Shown here piece after piece: positions 1 to 7,174 of a stretch of DNA of 22,002 nucleotides. Within the stretch, counting starts at the first letter, position 1. Each line of letters starts with the position of its first letter. The notes under the pieces are model-generated. The model was not told the origin of the DNA. It saw nothing but the letters and a program-made list of their open reading frames with translations, and ran no database searches. Source of the DNA: a virus; the IMG/VR virus record IMGVR_UViG_3300031523_000011, positions 1 through 22,002 of that record; one strand, written 5' to 3'. A program made the position numbers and the translations under genes.

Positions 1-353
1 GAGCCGTCAGCAAGTTCGGAAGCTATCTTCATAGCCGCGTTGCTTCGCTTTTCGCCAGCCATACCTGTCTTGAGCTTATCTAGCTCGCCCAGTGTCGACT
101 GATACCGCTCCTCGGAAGACTTGTGTAGCTGTTCAAAATTACCATCCCGTAGCGCTGCCGCGGCTGCGTCATCAGCTGCTTTAGCGTCAGACAGTCGCCT
201 CGCTTCTTTTGCTGCTTTCGTTTCGCCAAGTAACTCGTCCATTTTTGCCTTCATGCTGGCAGTTTCGCCGGTCATGGTTGCAACTTGGGCGGTCATTACG
301 GCGTTAGCATCTGTTAGCTCAACGTTTGCTGCTTGCAATTCTTCTAATGTCAT
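1..353 (-). CDS. Scaffold-like head assembly protein, N-terminal part
   Basis: The gene runs off the left edge of the window, so only the first 117 codons are visible (ATG at 353). The visible part begins MTLEELQAANVELTDANA and is strongly helical, charged and rich in Ala, Glu, Lys and Asp, with a likely coiled coil over most of its length and no Cys. That composition, and its position directly after portal and gpF-like head genes on the same strand, fits a phage scaffolding protein or minor capsid assembly protein made just before the major capsid protein. No catalytic motif is visible. The role is inferred from position and composition; the C-terminal part, where scaffold-capsid contacts usually lie, is missing. 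Confidence 0.6.
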   Translation of the reverse strand, partial: MTLEELQAANVELTDANAVMTAQVATMTGETASMKAKMDELLGETKAAKEARRLSDAKAADDAAAAALRDGNFEQLHKSSEERYQSTLGELDKLKTGMAGEKRSNAAMKIASELADG

Positions 354-373
354 AGATCACTCACTGAGTATGC

Positions 374-386
374 CATCCACCGGATG
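374..386 (-). other. Small hairpin between gpF-like and scaffold-like genes
   Basis: A perfect 5-bp stem with a 3-nt loop (CATCC-ACC-GGATG on the plus strand) sits in the 37-nt gap between the head morphogenesis gene and the scaffold-like gene. No T-run follows, so it is not an intrinsic terminator. It could tune translation or mRNA processing in the head operon, or be chance. Confidence 0.25.
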
Positions 387-390
387 ACGT

Positions 391-1389
391 TTAGTTAATC
401 GACAGCGCTAAATTGCTCATACTGTCCAGTTGCGCCAGGGTGTACGTTTTCCCTGTCGGGTCGGTAAATATGTCAAGCGTCACGGCGCCGTCGCGGAATA
501 GTTTAGAGCGGGCCTTGCCTAGCGCTTCATCAACAAAGCTTTTCGGTTGCTGTCGTAGCCAGCCCGAATACTTGGTGTTGCTTGAGACGACCTGCGTCCC
601 GTCGGCGCCAATCGACGGGCGTTGGCCCTTGATTTCCAGCCGATATTTTGGGTCCACCAAGGGGATAGTTGTTGATCGACAATTGAAATGGGCTGGCGGC
701 ATCGGGCCAACACCTACATCGTACTGATTCCCATCGCGCCCCATGCAAATCAGGCTTGTTAACCCGTCCAGAGTTGACACCCACTGATATTGCGAGACTA
801 GATTACTATTCTGCTCATAAGTCGCAAGGCGTCCGGCACTGCTTGCGTGACTAAGGATTGTGCTAACCAATGCTTGCGCCTGCCTGGTCAACAACGATTG
901 CACAAAGCCTTTTACCTGGCGCGCAATTGCTGGGGACGTCTTGCCCTCGGTTGCACCGTCCATGACGACTTGCAGTATCTCAGCCGCCTTTTTAGTCTCG
1001 AAAGCGCTCAGCATTGACGGGATGGCTGAGCCACCCTGTACCGGCACTGCGGCGCCCAGAGCGTTGGCCAATACAATCTCGCTGGGCACTACGAAAGTCG
1101 CCGACGTGCCCGTTGTCAGCATGTCAGCAGTGAATGCCGCTTCGCTAACCGCCAATGCCTTAGCCTCTGCTATCATTTCGGCGTGATCGATCATCTGCAA
1201 TTGTCGCAGGTCATCAATCAAGCGAGTCAGATCACGAGAACCAATGTCGCTTTGCAGTAATCTCGCGTCAAGTTCGCGCTGATAACGTCGAAGCTGGCGC
1301 GCAATCAGTCGATCATGACTCGTCATGTAGCGCTGCATGAAAACAGCCCTACGGGTTGCCGCGTCGATTAAATAATCGCGTGTAGTCAA
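391..1389 (-). CDS. Mu gpF-like head morphogenesis protein
   Basis: 332 aa. The C-terminal third carries the Phage_Mu_F signature: a Trp/Asp/Cys stretch (WVSTLDGLTSLICMGRDG) followed by PPAHFNCRSTTIPLV, matching the family's usual 'pP.HpnCRC' motif. Family members are minor head proteins needed for capsid assembly or DNA injection and usually follow the portal gene, as here. The N-terminal half is helical. The start is a TTG that overlaps the portal stop codon (TTGA); a GTGAG sequence 9 nt upstream could serve as ribosome-binding site. The next in-frame ATG is at codon 18, so a shorter form is possible. Family call firm, exact start uncertain. Confidence 0.88.
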   Translation of the reverse strand: MTTRDYLIDAATRRAVFMQRYMTSHDRLIARQLRRYQRELDARLLQSDIGSRDLTRLIDDLRQLQMIDHAEMIAEAKALAVSEAAFTADMLTTGTSATFVVPSEIVLANALGAAVPVQGGSAIPSMLSAFETKKAAEILQVVMDGATEGKTSPAIARQVKGFVQSLLTRQAQALVSTILSHASSAGRLATYEQNSNLVSQYQWVSTLDGLTSLICMGRDGNQYDVGVGPMPPAHFNCRSTTIPLVDPKYRLEIKGQRPSIGADGTQVVSSNTKYSGWLRQQPKSFVDEALGKARSKLFRDGAVTLDIFTDPTGKTYTLAQLDSMSNLALSIN

Positions 1390-2831
1390 AGAACGTCGCT
1401 CACAATCTCGGCGTCACTATCAAGCTGTTCGTCAGTCCTAGTCGAATCGATCAACCCTGACCTACGAAGCTGTTGCCGTATGTCGGGTAGCGCTATCACG
1501 CCTCTGTCGAGCAGCTGAATAGACGCAATAATCAATTGCGGGTCAACGGTGACCTCGTATAGATCTTTGTTAATAATGACTTCGGGCTCCACGCTACCGC
1601 CCATGAATTCGCCAGCCCACCTGATGCAAGTCACAAAAGCGGCCTCGACATTCGATACAATGGCGCCCAGCTTACTATTCTGACCGGCGAAACGGATCTT
1701 TGCAGCCTCGGCGGTCTCTGCGCCTGATTGATCTTGGATCACCCTAGCGCCCAGCTTGATCATCTGCGCCTCTTTAATCTCCATACCTTTAAGCGGCATA
1801 GTATTCGGGTCCGCTTGCAACAATTCAGCGCCGCCGCCCGCAGGCAACAACACCGCGGCGCGACTACCAAACTCCACACCGTTCTTCATGTTTTGATCTA
1901 CCCATGACTGCGTTAGCCCGGCAAAAGCCGGCGTTGGCTGCCCTACGATAAAACTAGACTCTTCATAATCGGCTGAGTTGCGATAATGCGCGACGTTTAC
2001 CTCGGCAATGTCGTAAAGCGGCGCCTTGTCTACTTTTGAGTCGTTGTTGATTGACCCTACAAAAGCGAAGGGGATGACACTCCAAGTCGAGCCATCGGCT
2101 TTGCGCGGGATCATATCGGAGACAAACGCGCCGTCAACCTCCTGGCCCAACAGCTCGTCGCTTTCATCGTACATGCGCTGGACGTAAGCGCCGCCTTCAA
2201 GCAGTAAAACGCGGTGATACATCTTTTCAACAACTCCAAAACCGTCATCCATGACAACTTGCGTGGGCTCGCGAAGCACGACCATGGTTAACTTGCTTTG
2301 CCCGTCAATAACTTGCGCTCGCCAGTTAATAATCGACTCAAACGGATAACTAAGGATCTTTGCCTGCAAGCCCACGCTTTGTGCGACAGTCAAGCCCTGG
2401 GGCGCAGCAGGGTAATCGACAAGCAGGCCGAATCTGCCAACCAGTAGCGCATCAGCCGCCACGGCTTTGATAAGCTGGTCAGCAGTCAAGCCTTGGCCGT
2501 CGGCGTTATCACGCAAATAATCAACGCTAGGGTCGAGCGTCAATTCGGTATTCTTTCGGAACACCATGCCAAGCATCCCTTCCTTTGTCGCGCTGACAAA
2601 GTTGACGAAGTTGGCGCGCAGCCTGTAAGCCTCATATCGAAGCTTGTTTTCAGTGCTGCCGTCGTCAGAGTTAGGGGCAGGCAAATAGACCGCGCCCGGC
2701 ATGCTGGATAGCAGCCCTATGCCGCCGGCGGTACGCGACTTAATCGCTGAGGCTCCGTCGTCGCAGTCTCGCAGCATTTGAGTTCGAGCTATGTGCTTGG
2801 TGTATTCTTCGTGCTGGTCAGAAGCTGGCAT
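1386..2831 (-). CDS. Portal protein, DUF4055 family
   Basis: 481 aa with an ATG start. The N-terminus (YTKHIARTQMLRDCDDG followed by AVYLPAPN) matches the DUF4055 pattern 'y...w..vrD...G...k..g..YLP', a family of phage structural proteins now regarded as portals. The dodecameric portal forms the DNA-entry channel at one capsid vertex and is the docking site for terminase. Supporting context: it lies between the large terminase (3 nt upstream) and the gpF-like gene (overlapping by 4 nt), the standard packaging order. The length is normal for the family. The ribosome-binding site (GAGATAAG) is weak, suggesting translational coupling with the terminase gene. Confidence 0.85.
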   Translation of the reverse strand: MPASDQHEEYTKHIARTQMLRDCDDGASAIKSRTAGGIGLLSSMPGAVYLPAPNSDDGSTENKLRYEAYRLRANFVNFVSATKEGMLGMVFRKNTELTLDPSVDYLRDNADGQGLTADQLIKAVAADALLVGRFGLLVDYPAAPQGLTVAQSVGLQAKILSYPFESIINWRAQVIDGQSKLTMVVLREPTQVVMDDGFGVVEKMYHRVLLLEGGAYVQRMYDESDELLGQEVDGAFVSDMIPRKADGSTWSVIPFAFVGSINNDSKVDKAPLYDIAEVNVAHYRNSADYEESSFIVGQPTPAFAGLTQSWVDQNMKNGVEFGSRAAVLLPAGGGAELLQADPNTMPLKGMEIKEAQMIKLGARVIQDQSGAETAEAAKIRFAGQNSKLGAIVSNVEAAFVTCIRWAGEFMGGSVEPEVIINKDLYEVTVDPQLIIASIQLLDRGVIALPDIRQQLRRSGLIDSTRTDEQLDSDAEIVSDVL

Positions 2832-2834
2832 ATC

Positions 2835-4076
2835 TTATCTCGCAAATTTTACACGTAAGTTAGCGGCCGGCCGCACGACTGGCATCTCAAAGGCAATGGG
2901 GTACGTGCCAGCGTCGGGCAAGTGATCAAGATTGGATTTTTTGTCAGGTACGCCATTCTTATCATATGCTAGCTGCTCCATGCAGCGCGCGTATTCCGGG
3001 CATTCTACGTCATTAATGAATAGTCTTCCATGATCAAACGCTGAATTAGTTGCTAAAATCCTGTCTTTGACGTAGGGATTTGACGCGTTTGCGTAAACTG
3101 CAAATCTAGCGCTTTCGAGTAGCGAAATATCGGATATTGAAGCGTCGACTGTTTTTCGACTACCGCCCGAGGCGTCAGGGTAAACCCTGATACTGTGATT
3201 GGGGTACTTTGTCTTAATCGCCTCGATCATTGCGGGCGTATCAAAGACGCTCTTTAACTCGCCAACAGCGTGCCATTGATCACCTCGTATGACGTACACC
3301 ACGGCGCTCATGTTTGTAACGTTGAAATCCATACCTATGCACAGCAACTCACCGGGCTTAATTGTCTCGGTGCTGCGGTGCTTCTCGCGAGCGTAAGCAT
3401 TAAACACCGTGCCAGATGTCATGTTGACAAACTCGCCCTTCAAGTACGCCTGAATCAGTTCTGAAGGGTAGGACTCGATTAGGGTTGAGATGTAGTCCGG
3501 CGGCAAGAACCGCGCGTTTTCGTATGTCGAGGCCTGAACCATCGAATAGCTTTCTGTCGGGTTCTCAGCGAACACTGAGTATACGAATTTAAACCCTTCT
3601 GGCGTTGTTGTAACCCCTACTCCGTTGACGACGCCATCAACTACCAGCCTTAGCCGCGCTATGATCTTCCTCCAGGCCTGCCCGGCCTTGTCCTTTGGCA
3701 GCGTGTCAATCTCGTCGACCAGCGCGTTTGCGATCTTAAAGCCCACAATAGAATTAGGCTTATCCATCGACCTGCATATAACGGTTCCATAATAACGACC
3801 GTTACGATAAACGCCCACCTCTTTGTTTGTCTCCTTGATGTCCGCGCGAAAACCCATCATATGCGCGGCTTCATCAAAAGTCGGGTAAAAGATGTCTCTG
3901 ATGCTGGGATAGGTCGGGCCAAAGTAACCTTGAACCACTTTCGGATGACGCCCAGCAAAAACAAGAAGGTCCAGGCACCCAACGAAAGTCTTGCCGCTGC
4001 CGTAGCCGCCAATATAACCTCGATACTTGGTTTTCAGTCCAGACAAAAAGATTTCCTGTGGCGCGCTTAATATCAA
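2835..4076 (-). CDS. terL: Terminase large subunit (packaging ATPase and nuclease)
   Basis: 413 aa. It pumps DNA into the prohead at the portal and cuts the concatemer. Walker A is GGYGSGKT (residues 23-30); Walker B with the catalytic Glu is ALVDEID (118-124); an ATP-coupling-like TTTPEGF follows at 156-162. The C-terminal RNase H-like nuclease domain shows the first Asp in GMDF (D250), the second in VYPDASGG (D301), and a distal acidic stretch DHLPDAGTY. The start is a TTG overlapping the stop codon of the small subunit (TTGA), with a good GAGGG ribosome-binding site 7 nt upstream; no ATG exists near the N-terminus ahead of Walker A, so the TTG is credible. Length and domain order are normal. 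Confidence 0.95.
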   Translation of the reverse strand: MILSAPQEIFLSGLKTKYRGYIGGYGSGKTFVGCLDLLVFAGRHPKVVQGYFGPTYPSIRDIFYPTFDEAAHMMGFRADIKETNKEVGVYRNGRYYGTVICRSMDKPNSIVGFKIANALVDEIDTLPKDKAGQAWRKIIARLRLVVDGVVNGVGVTTTPEGFKFVYSVFAENPTESYSMVQASTYENARFLPPDYISTLIESYPSELIQAYLKGEFVNMTSGTVFNAYAREKHRSTETIKPGELLCIGMDFNVTNMSAVVYVIRGDQWHAVGELKSVFDTPAMIEAIKTKYPNHSIRVYPDASGGSRKTVDASISDISLLESARFAVYANASNPYVKDRILATNSAFDHGRLFINDVECPEYARCMEQLAYDKNGVPDKKSNLDHLPDAGTYPIAFEMPVVRPAANLRVKFAR

Positions 4077-4501
4077 CTCTTGCCCTCGCCCCGAGTAACC
4101 TTAATCTCTTTGCTGGCTGGCGCCACACTAAAAGTAAAGGACATTGATTCAGTCTCGTCTTCAACAGCGGATTTTGGCGCATCAGATTGCCCTAGCCAGT
4201 TCTTTCCAAGCCATATAAGCATTGTGGGGTTGCCTGCCGCAGCTGATGCGAACTGCTTCCGGCGCAAGCTCATTTTACCGCCCGCGCTCTTTTGTGCGTA
4301 ATAGTCCGAAAAATCCATCTTCTTGTCACGTTTACATGCAGCGTTTAACGTGTCGTAGTTAATGCCTAAAATCGCCGCCTGCTCTTCACCTGTGCAATGA
4401 ACCTTGCACATGCTATCGACCGTCTTCCAGTTTACGACGGCCTTAGGTCGCCCTGCCTTGCCTTTGGCTTTCGACTTAACTTTGGCTTTGGGCTCAGTCA
4501 T
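4073..4501 (-). CDS. terS: Terminase small subunit-like DNA-packaging protein
   Basis: 142 aa. A Lys-rich N-terminus ending in GRPK is followed by a helix-turn-helix-like stretch (CTGEEQAAILGINYDTLNAA) and a conserved segment GKMSLRRKQFASAAAGN then MLIWLGKNWLGQ, typical of phage small terminase or terS-like packaging proteins that recognise the phage DNA and stimulate the large subunit. It overlaps the large-subunit gene by 4 nt, as expected. The start ATG at 4501 lies in a sequence that is repeated near 21.87 kb (see the repeat entries). The DNA-recognition role is family knowledge; the packaging site itself is not visible. Confidence 0.85.
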   Translation of the reverse strand: MTEPKAKVKSKAKGKAGRPKAVVNWKTVDSMCKVHCTGEEQAAILGINYDTLNAACKRDKKMDFSDYYAQKSAGGKMSLRRKQFASAAAGNPTMLIWLGKNWLGQSDAPKSAVEDETESMSFTFSVAPASKEIKVTRGEGKS

Positions 4502-4533
4502 ACGCTAACCATTCTATGTAAAAATTGACGTCA
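4495..4533 (-). repeat. Duplicated junction element, copy 1 (before terS)
   Basis: Read on the minus strand, this 39-nt stretch covers the end of the 448-aa structural gene (codons for ...IFT and TAG), the intergenic gap and the first ATGACTG of terS. Nearly the same sequence occurs at 21860-21897: core TTTTTACATAGA, then TGGT.AG.GTATGACTG, with three substitutions and one 1-nt gap over the alignment. In this copy it is partly coding; in the other it is not. Confidence 0.75.
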
Positions 4534-5860
4534 AAGACACGTCACTAGGCGTAGATGGTGGCGTTGCATCGGCATTAGCCGCGCCAAGCGTCATAGTCAT
4601 TGACAAGCCATTGGCAAAATCAAGACCGCTTAATGGCAGCGGGTAAGCCAGCGTACCGGCTGCTGGCAAACTTAGCACGATGACCGGCGCGCCCACTCCA
4701 GCGACCGGAGTGCTTGCCGTGTCGTAGATCTTAACGTGTTTTGGCGTCGCCGTGTAATTCGTCATGACTATGGCTTTCAGCGTGCAAGCCTGTGCACGAA
4801 TAACCCTTGAATTGTTATTGACTGGACCTGTAGCAGTAACGTAAAAATCTGTCGAGAGTGGCGCCGCAGGGTCAGCCGCAACTATAACTTTTCCGATCAC
4901 GTTAGGGCCTGCGGGCAGCGCCTCAACGATTGCAGTTTTCAGGTTGCCCGCTTGACTTAAAGCCCCTGGCAACACCTCGGACACCGGCGTAAGAGTGGTC
5001 GATACGTGCAGATTTGTTGTTGTGCTTGCGCTTGTGTTGATCACTCTAACTCGGTAGAAAGCAGACAAGGCCTTGAAATTGCGGTGTGTCGATGTACCCG
5101 CCGCCAGCAGATAGACATCTTCATGATCCCAGCTAACGCCTTGCTCAGACTGTTGAATTTGAATAGTCAAATTCTGGTCACATTCGGCTGACAAGTCTAT
5201 TGAGTTCGCGCCCTTCGTGCTTTGCGATACGCCGGTAAAAATTTGTGCGGCATCCAGGTTGGTCGTTGTTTGGTTGACTATAGACACGAACACATCTTGA
5301 ATCATGCCGACGGGGAAATGGTTTTGAAGGCTTGGGTCTTGCAGCATAGGGCCTGCTACAACTCCGTTGGCGTCGGCTATTGTGACCTGACCCGTGCTGC
5401 TTATTTGCCCCGTGGCGTTTTCCTCTTTGTGCGCGCTAGCCTTGCCGGTAATCGTGCCTGAGGTGTACGAGGTGACGCGAATTCGCAGGTAATTATAAAC
5501 GGTCGCTACTTTAACACCACCCGGCGCAGTCATTTCAAGGACGTTTGGCGCGTCTAATTCACCGGCCAATTCGCCAGTGATGTCAAAAAAAGTCCCGTTA
5601 TCCTCCGACGCTTGGAACTTTATGGTTCCGACCCACGTCCCGGTTAACTGTATTGCAAGAAACTTATACGCGCTAACGTCAAACGAGCCGATTAAGTCGT
5701 TATCAACAACTGTTACACTGCCCACGGGGATATCCACCGGAAGCAATGGGACTATTTCATTGCCTGCACTGTCGTACATCGTAAATCGCCCGGCATTACT
5801 TACCGCGTCCACCGTAAGTAACGCGTTATTACCGCTTCCGCTGATTAATTCTATAGCCAT
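4514..5860 (-). CDS. Virion structural protein, unknown role
   Basis: 448 aa, ATG start with a good AGGGG ribosome-binding site. I do not recognise a named family. The protein is rich in Thr, Ser, Val, Ala and Gly with short beta-like strands and almost no charged clusters, a composition typical of capsid decoration, neck or tail-tip proteins. At least two segments look like beta-sandwich units (around residues 90-145 with GTIKFQASEDNGTFFDI, and 220-300 with LTIQIQQSEQGVSWDHEDV). It lies immediately upstream of the small terminase in the late operon and downstream of two other structural-looking genes. A virion role is inferred from context and composition only. Confidence 0.6.
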   Translation of the reverse strand: MAIELISGSGNNALLTVDAVSNAGRFTMYDSAGNEIVPLLPVDIPVGSVTVVDNDLIGSFDVSAYKFLAIQLTGTWVGTIKFQASEDNGTFFDITGELAGELDAPNVLEMTAPGGVKVATVYNYLRIRVTSYTSGTITGKASAHKEENATGQISSTGQVTIADANGVVAGPMLQDPSLQNHFPVGMIQDVFVSIVNQTTTNLDAAQIFTGVSQSTKGANSIDLSAECDQNLTIQIQQSEQGVSWDHEDVYLLAAGTSTHRNFKALSAFYRVRVINTSASTTTNLHVSTTLTPVSEVLPGALSQAGNLKTAIVEALPAGPNVIGKVIVAADPAAPLSTDFYVTATGPVNNNSRVIRAQACTLKAIVMTNYTATPKHVKIYDTASTPVAGVGAPVIVLSLPAAGTLAYPLPLSGLDFANGLSMTMTLGAANADATPPSTPSDVSLTSIFT

Positions 5861-5868
5861 TTCGACCC

Positions 5869-6453
5869 CTAGTACACAATCCAGTTTACGTTATAAAGCC
5901 CACGCGCTGGCGCGTTGAACATTCTGCCCTCAATCGTAAATCCTACACTTTCCACAATGTTTTTTGCGACGACTTGAATGGGGTCAAAGCTTAGCTCATC
6001 GACCGAGTGATCCGCAGTAGCCTCCATTCTCACGCGCGCGTCAACGATGGAGGTAGCCGTAATGCCTGCCACGCCCGTAACCACCACCGTCGCGCTCATT
6101 TCTCCGGCGCCGAAGTCTAACGCTGCCGCGCCGGTGGTGTACGTGTTGCCTGCCACCCCCTGAATGCCTTGAATGCCCTGGTCGCCCTGTACGCCCTGAT
6201 CACCTTTCGGCCCAGCGCTTGAAAGCGCCAAAGTTGACGCCGTAATAACCGTGCTGACGCTGGTCTCTAGATCCACGGTAATAACTTGCGGGTTGGTCAC
6301 GCTTACAGTCGTGGCCGGGCTTTCGACTAATGTGATCTCTATACCGTTGCCGCCAGGTGTGGCAAGTGTGGTCGTGTGCGTAACATCGACCGTGCGCACG
6401 ACTTCTGTGGTCGTCACCGTGCTTTCAGCGTCGCCCGTAAGCGTGATTTCCAT
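5869..6453 (-). CDS. Collagen-like repeat virion protein
   Basis: 194 aa. The N-terminal half is a Thr/Val-rich beta segment (many TTTV-type strings). The centre has a run of about eight collagen-type Gly-X-Y triplets (GPKGDQGVQGDQGIQGIQG, residues about 84-105), and the C-terminal part (about 110-194) looks like a compact globular domain ending FNAPARGLYNVNWIVY. Collagen-like triplets in phages occur in trimeric tail fibres and other surface spikes, where they act as spacers that hold a trimer together. The start ATG overlaps the stop of the preceding gene (TAATG), so the two are probably translationally coupled. Trimerisation and fibre role are inference. Confidence 0.6.
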   Translation of the reverse strand: MEITLTGDAESTVTTTEVVRTVDVTHTTTLATPGGNGIEITLVESPATTVSVTNPQVITVDLETSVSTVITASTLALSSAGPKGDQGVQGDQGIQGIQGVAGNTYTTGAAALDFGAGEMSATVVVTGVAGITATSIVDARVRMEATADHSVDELSFDPIQVVAKNIVESVGFTIEGRMFNAPARGLYNVNWIVY

Positions 6454-6803
6454 TATCGGGTTACGCCTCTGCTGACAGCTACAGCGCCCTCAATCACGCG
6501 CGTTACGCTGCCGTCGTCAACAGTAAAAAGCTCCACATCATAAACGTAGGCGCCTGAAGACAGTACGCCGCTAACCGAATTATGCATAGTAACTGCAATT
6601 GCGCCGGTAGCCGGTGCTGAAATGGTACACGTAAAATTGCTAACGACAACGCCGGCGTCTTTTGTGTTGCGGATCTGTGAGCGAGCAAAATAGCCAGTCA
6701 GGTCTTTGATGACCCCATCTTCTTTGATCACCAATTCAATCGCAAAGTCGGCGCCTTGATCAATAGCAAGATTGTAAGTCGCAGCGGTCATGGCAAGGCC
6801 CAT
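6453..6803 (-). CDS. BppU-like N-terminal domain, virion protein
   Basis: 116 aa. It begins with the pattern YNLAIDQGADFAIELV and has DLTGYFARSQIRN, SGAYVYDVEL and RVIEGAVAVSRGVTR, which resemble small phage proteins and BppU-type baseplate N-terminal domains ('dltgy.ar.qiR ... y.YDlel ... G.v.v...VTR'). Such beta-sandwich domains attach to baseplate, neck or fibre structures. Two in-frame ATGs are possible: 6803 and 6791; the second gives the more typical N-terminus MTAATYNL. Neither has a strong ribosome-binding site. It is the first gene of the leftward virion operon, placed a few bases after a candidate -10 promoter. Exact role unknown. Confidence 0.6.
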   Translation of the reverse strand: MGLAMTAATYNLAIDQGADFAIELVIKEDGVIKDLTGYFARSQIRNTKDAGVVVSNFTCTISAPATGAIAVTMHNSVSGVLSSGAYVYDVELFTVDDGSVTRVIEGAVAVSRGVTR

Positions 6804-6815
6804 TCAAATACAGTA

Positions 6816-6824
6816 ATTATAACA
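6816..6824 (-). promoter_or_regulatory. Candidate extended -10 promoter for virion genes
   Basis: On the minus strand the sequence TGTTATAAT (consensus -10 with the extended TG motif) lies just upstream of the first virion gene. A TTGAAT lies 19 nt further upstream as a poor -35. Transcription would start at about 6809, giving a very short leader. It lies just downstream of the intrinsic terminator at 6860-6882, so it could drive the virion genes independently. Confidence 0.5.
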
Positions 6825-6859
6825 GAATTAACAGCAATTGATTCAATAATGTTTCAGGC

Positions 6860-6882
6860 AAAAAAAGCGCCAATGAAGGCGC
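6860..6882 (-). terminator. Intrinsic terminator, leftward
   Basis: Minus-strand sequence GCGCC-TTCATT-GGCGC forms a perfect 5-bp GC-rich stem with a 6-nt loop and is followed at once by seven T. It would stop leftward transcription from the replication operon and from any promoter in the 6883-7174 leader before it reaches the virion genes. Confidence 0.85.
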
Positions 6883-7142
6883 AAATCTAGCAGGGGATAA
6901 AGCGAGGAAATTTGAGGTTTTGGGAAAAACTTGGCAGTGAGTTCCGAGTGCAAACATCAATCGAGGAATTTAACCAGCATTTGATGCTTGCCCGGATTGC
7001 CCGCGTGTGCGGTAAAACCTATTCAATTTTTTTCAGGGTACCAGGCCTCAGAACCGTTCCCGTCTGCAGAACCAAGGGAGATTTAAAGGAATCTTGCCCT
7101 TGCAAACAAACACTCTTTAGAGATGATCACTTGCTGGCGTCT
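6883..7142 (-). other. Unexplained leader between candidate promoter and terminator
   Basis: About 260 nt with no gene I can support. It is bounded upstream (minus strand) by a candidate promoter and downstream by an intrinsic terminator. It contains several short hairpins (AGCAT-TTG-ATGCT near 6978-6990, CCGC-GTGT-GCGG near 6999-7013), the palindromes TCTGCAGA, AGGCCT and GGTACC, and the heptamer GGTTCTG twice, 18 nt apart (minus strand). The layout recalls phage late leaders where a Q-type protein or a structured RNA makes RNA polymerase ignore the terminator. No such activity can be proven from sequence. Confidence 0.4.
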
Positions 7143-7170
7143 AGTATACGCCGATCCCGAAGTCTTGCAA
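7143..7170 (-). promoter_or_regulatory. Candidate late promoter (pR'-like position)
   Basis: Minus-strand TTGCAA (7165-7170) and TATACT (7143-7148) are separated by 16 nt, a good sigma70-type match just after the end of the replication operon. Transcription would begin at about 7136 and run through the leader to the terminator at 6860-6882. Confidence 0.45.
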
Positions 7171-7174
7171 GGAT

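Noticed and set aside
413-727. Plus-strand frame of 104 codons opposite the head morphogenesis gene
   Set aside because: It is opposite a gene with a clear family signature, and no ribosome-binding site or similarity supports it. The same holds for the other plus-strand frames between 1 and 6.8 kb.
6960-7000. Possible tRNA T-arm-like sequence (GGTTAAATTCC, minus strand)
   Set aside because: The loop is not the canonical TTCRANY type, the flanking 5-bp stem does not pair, and no acceptor or anticodon arm could be found around it.
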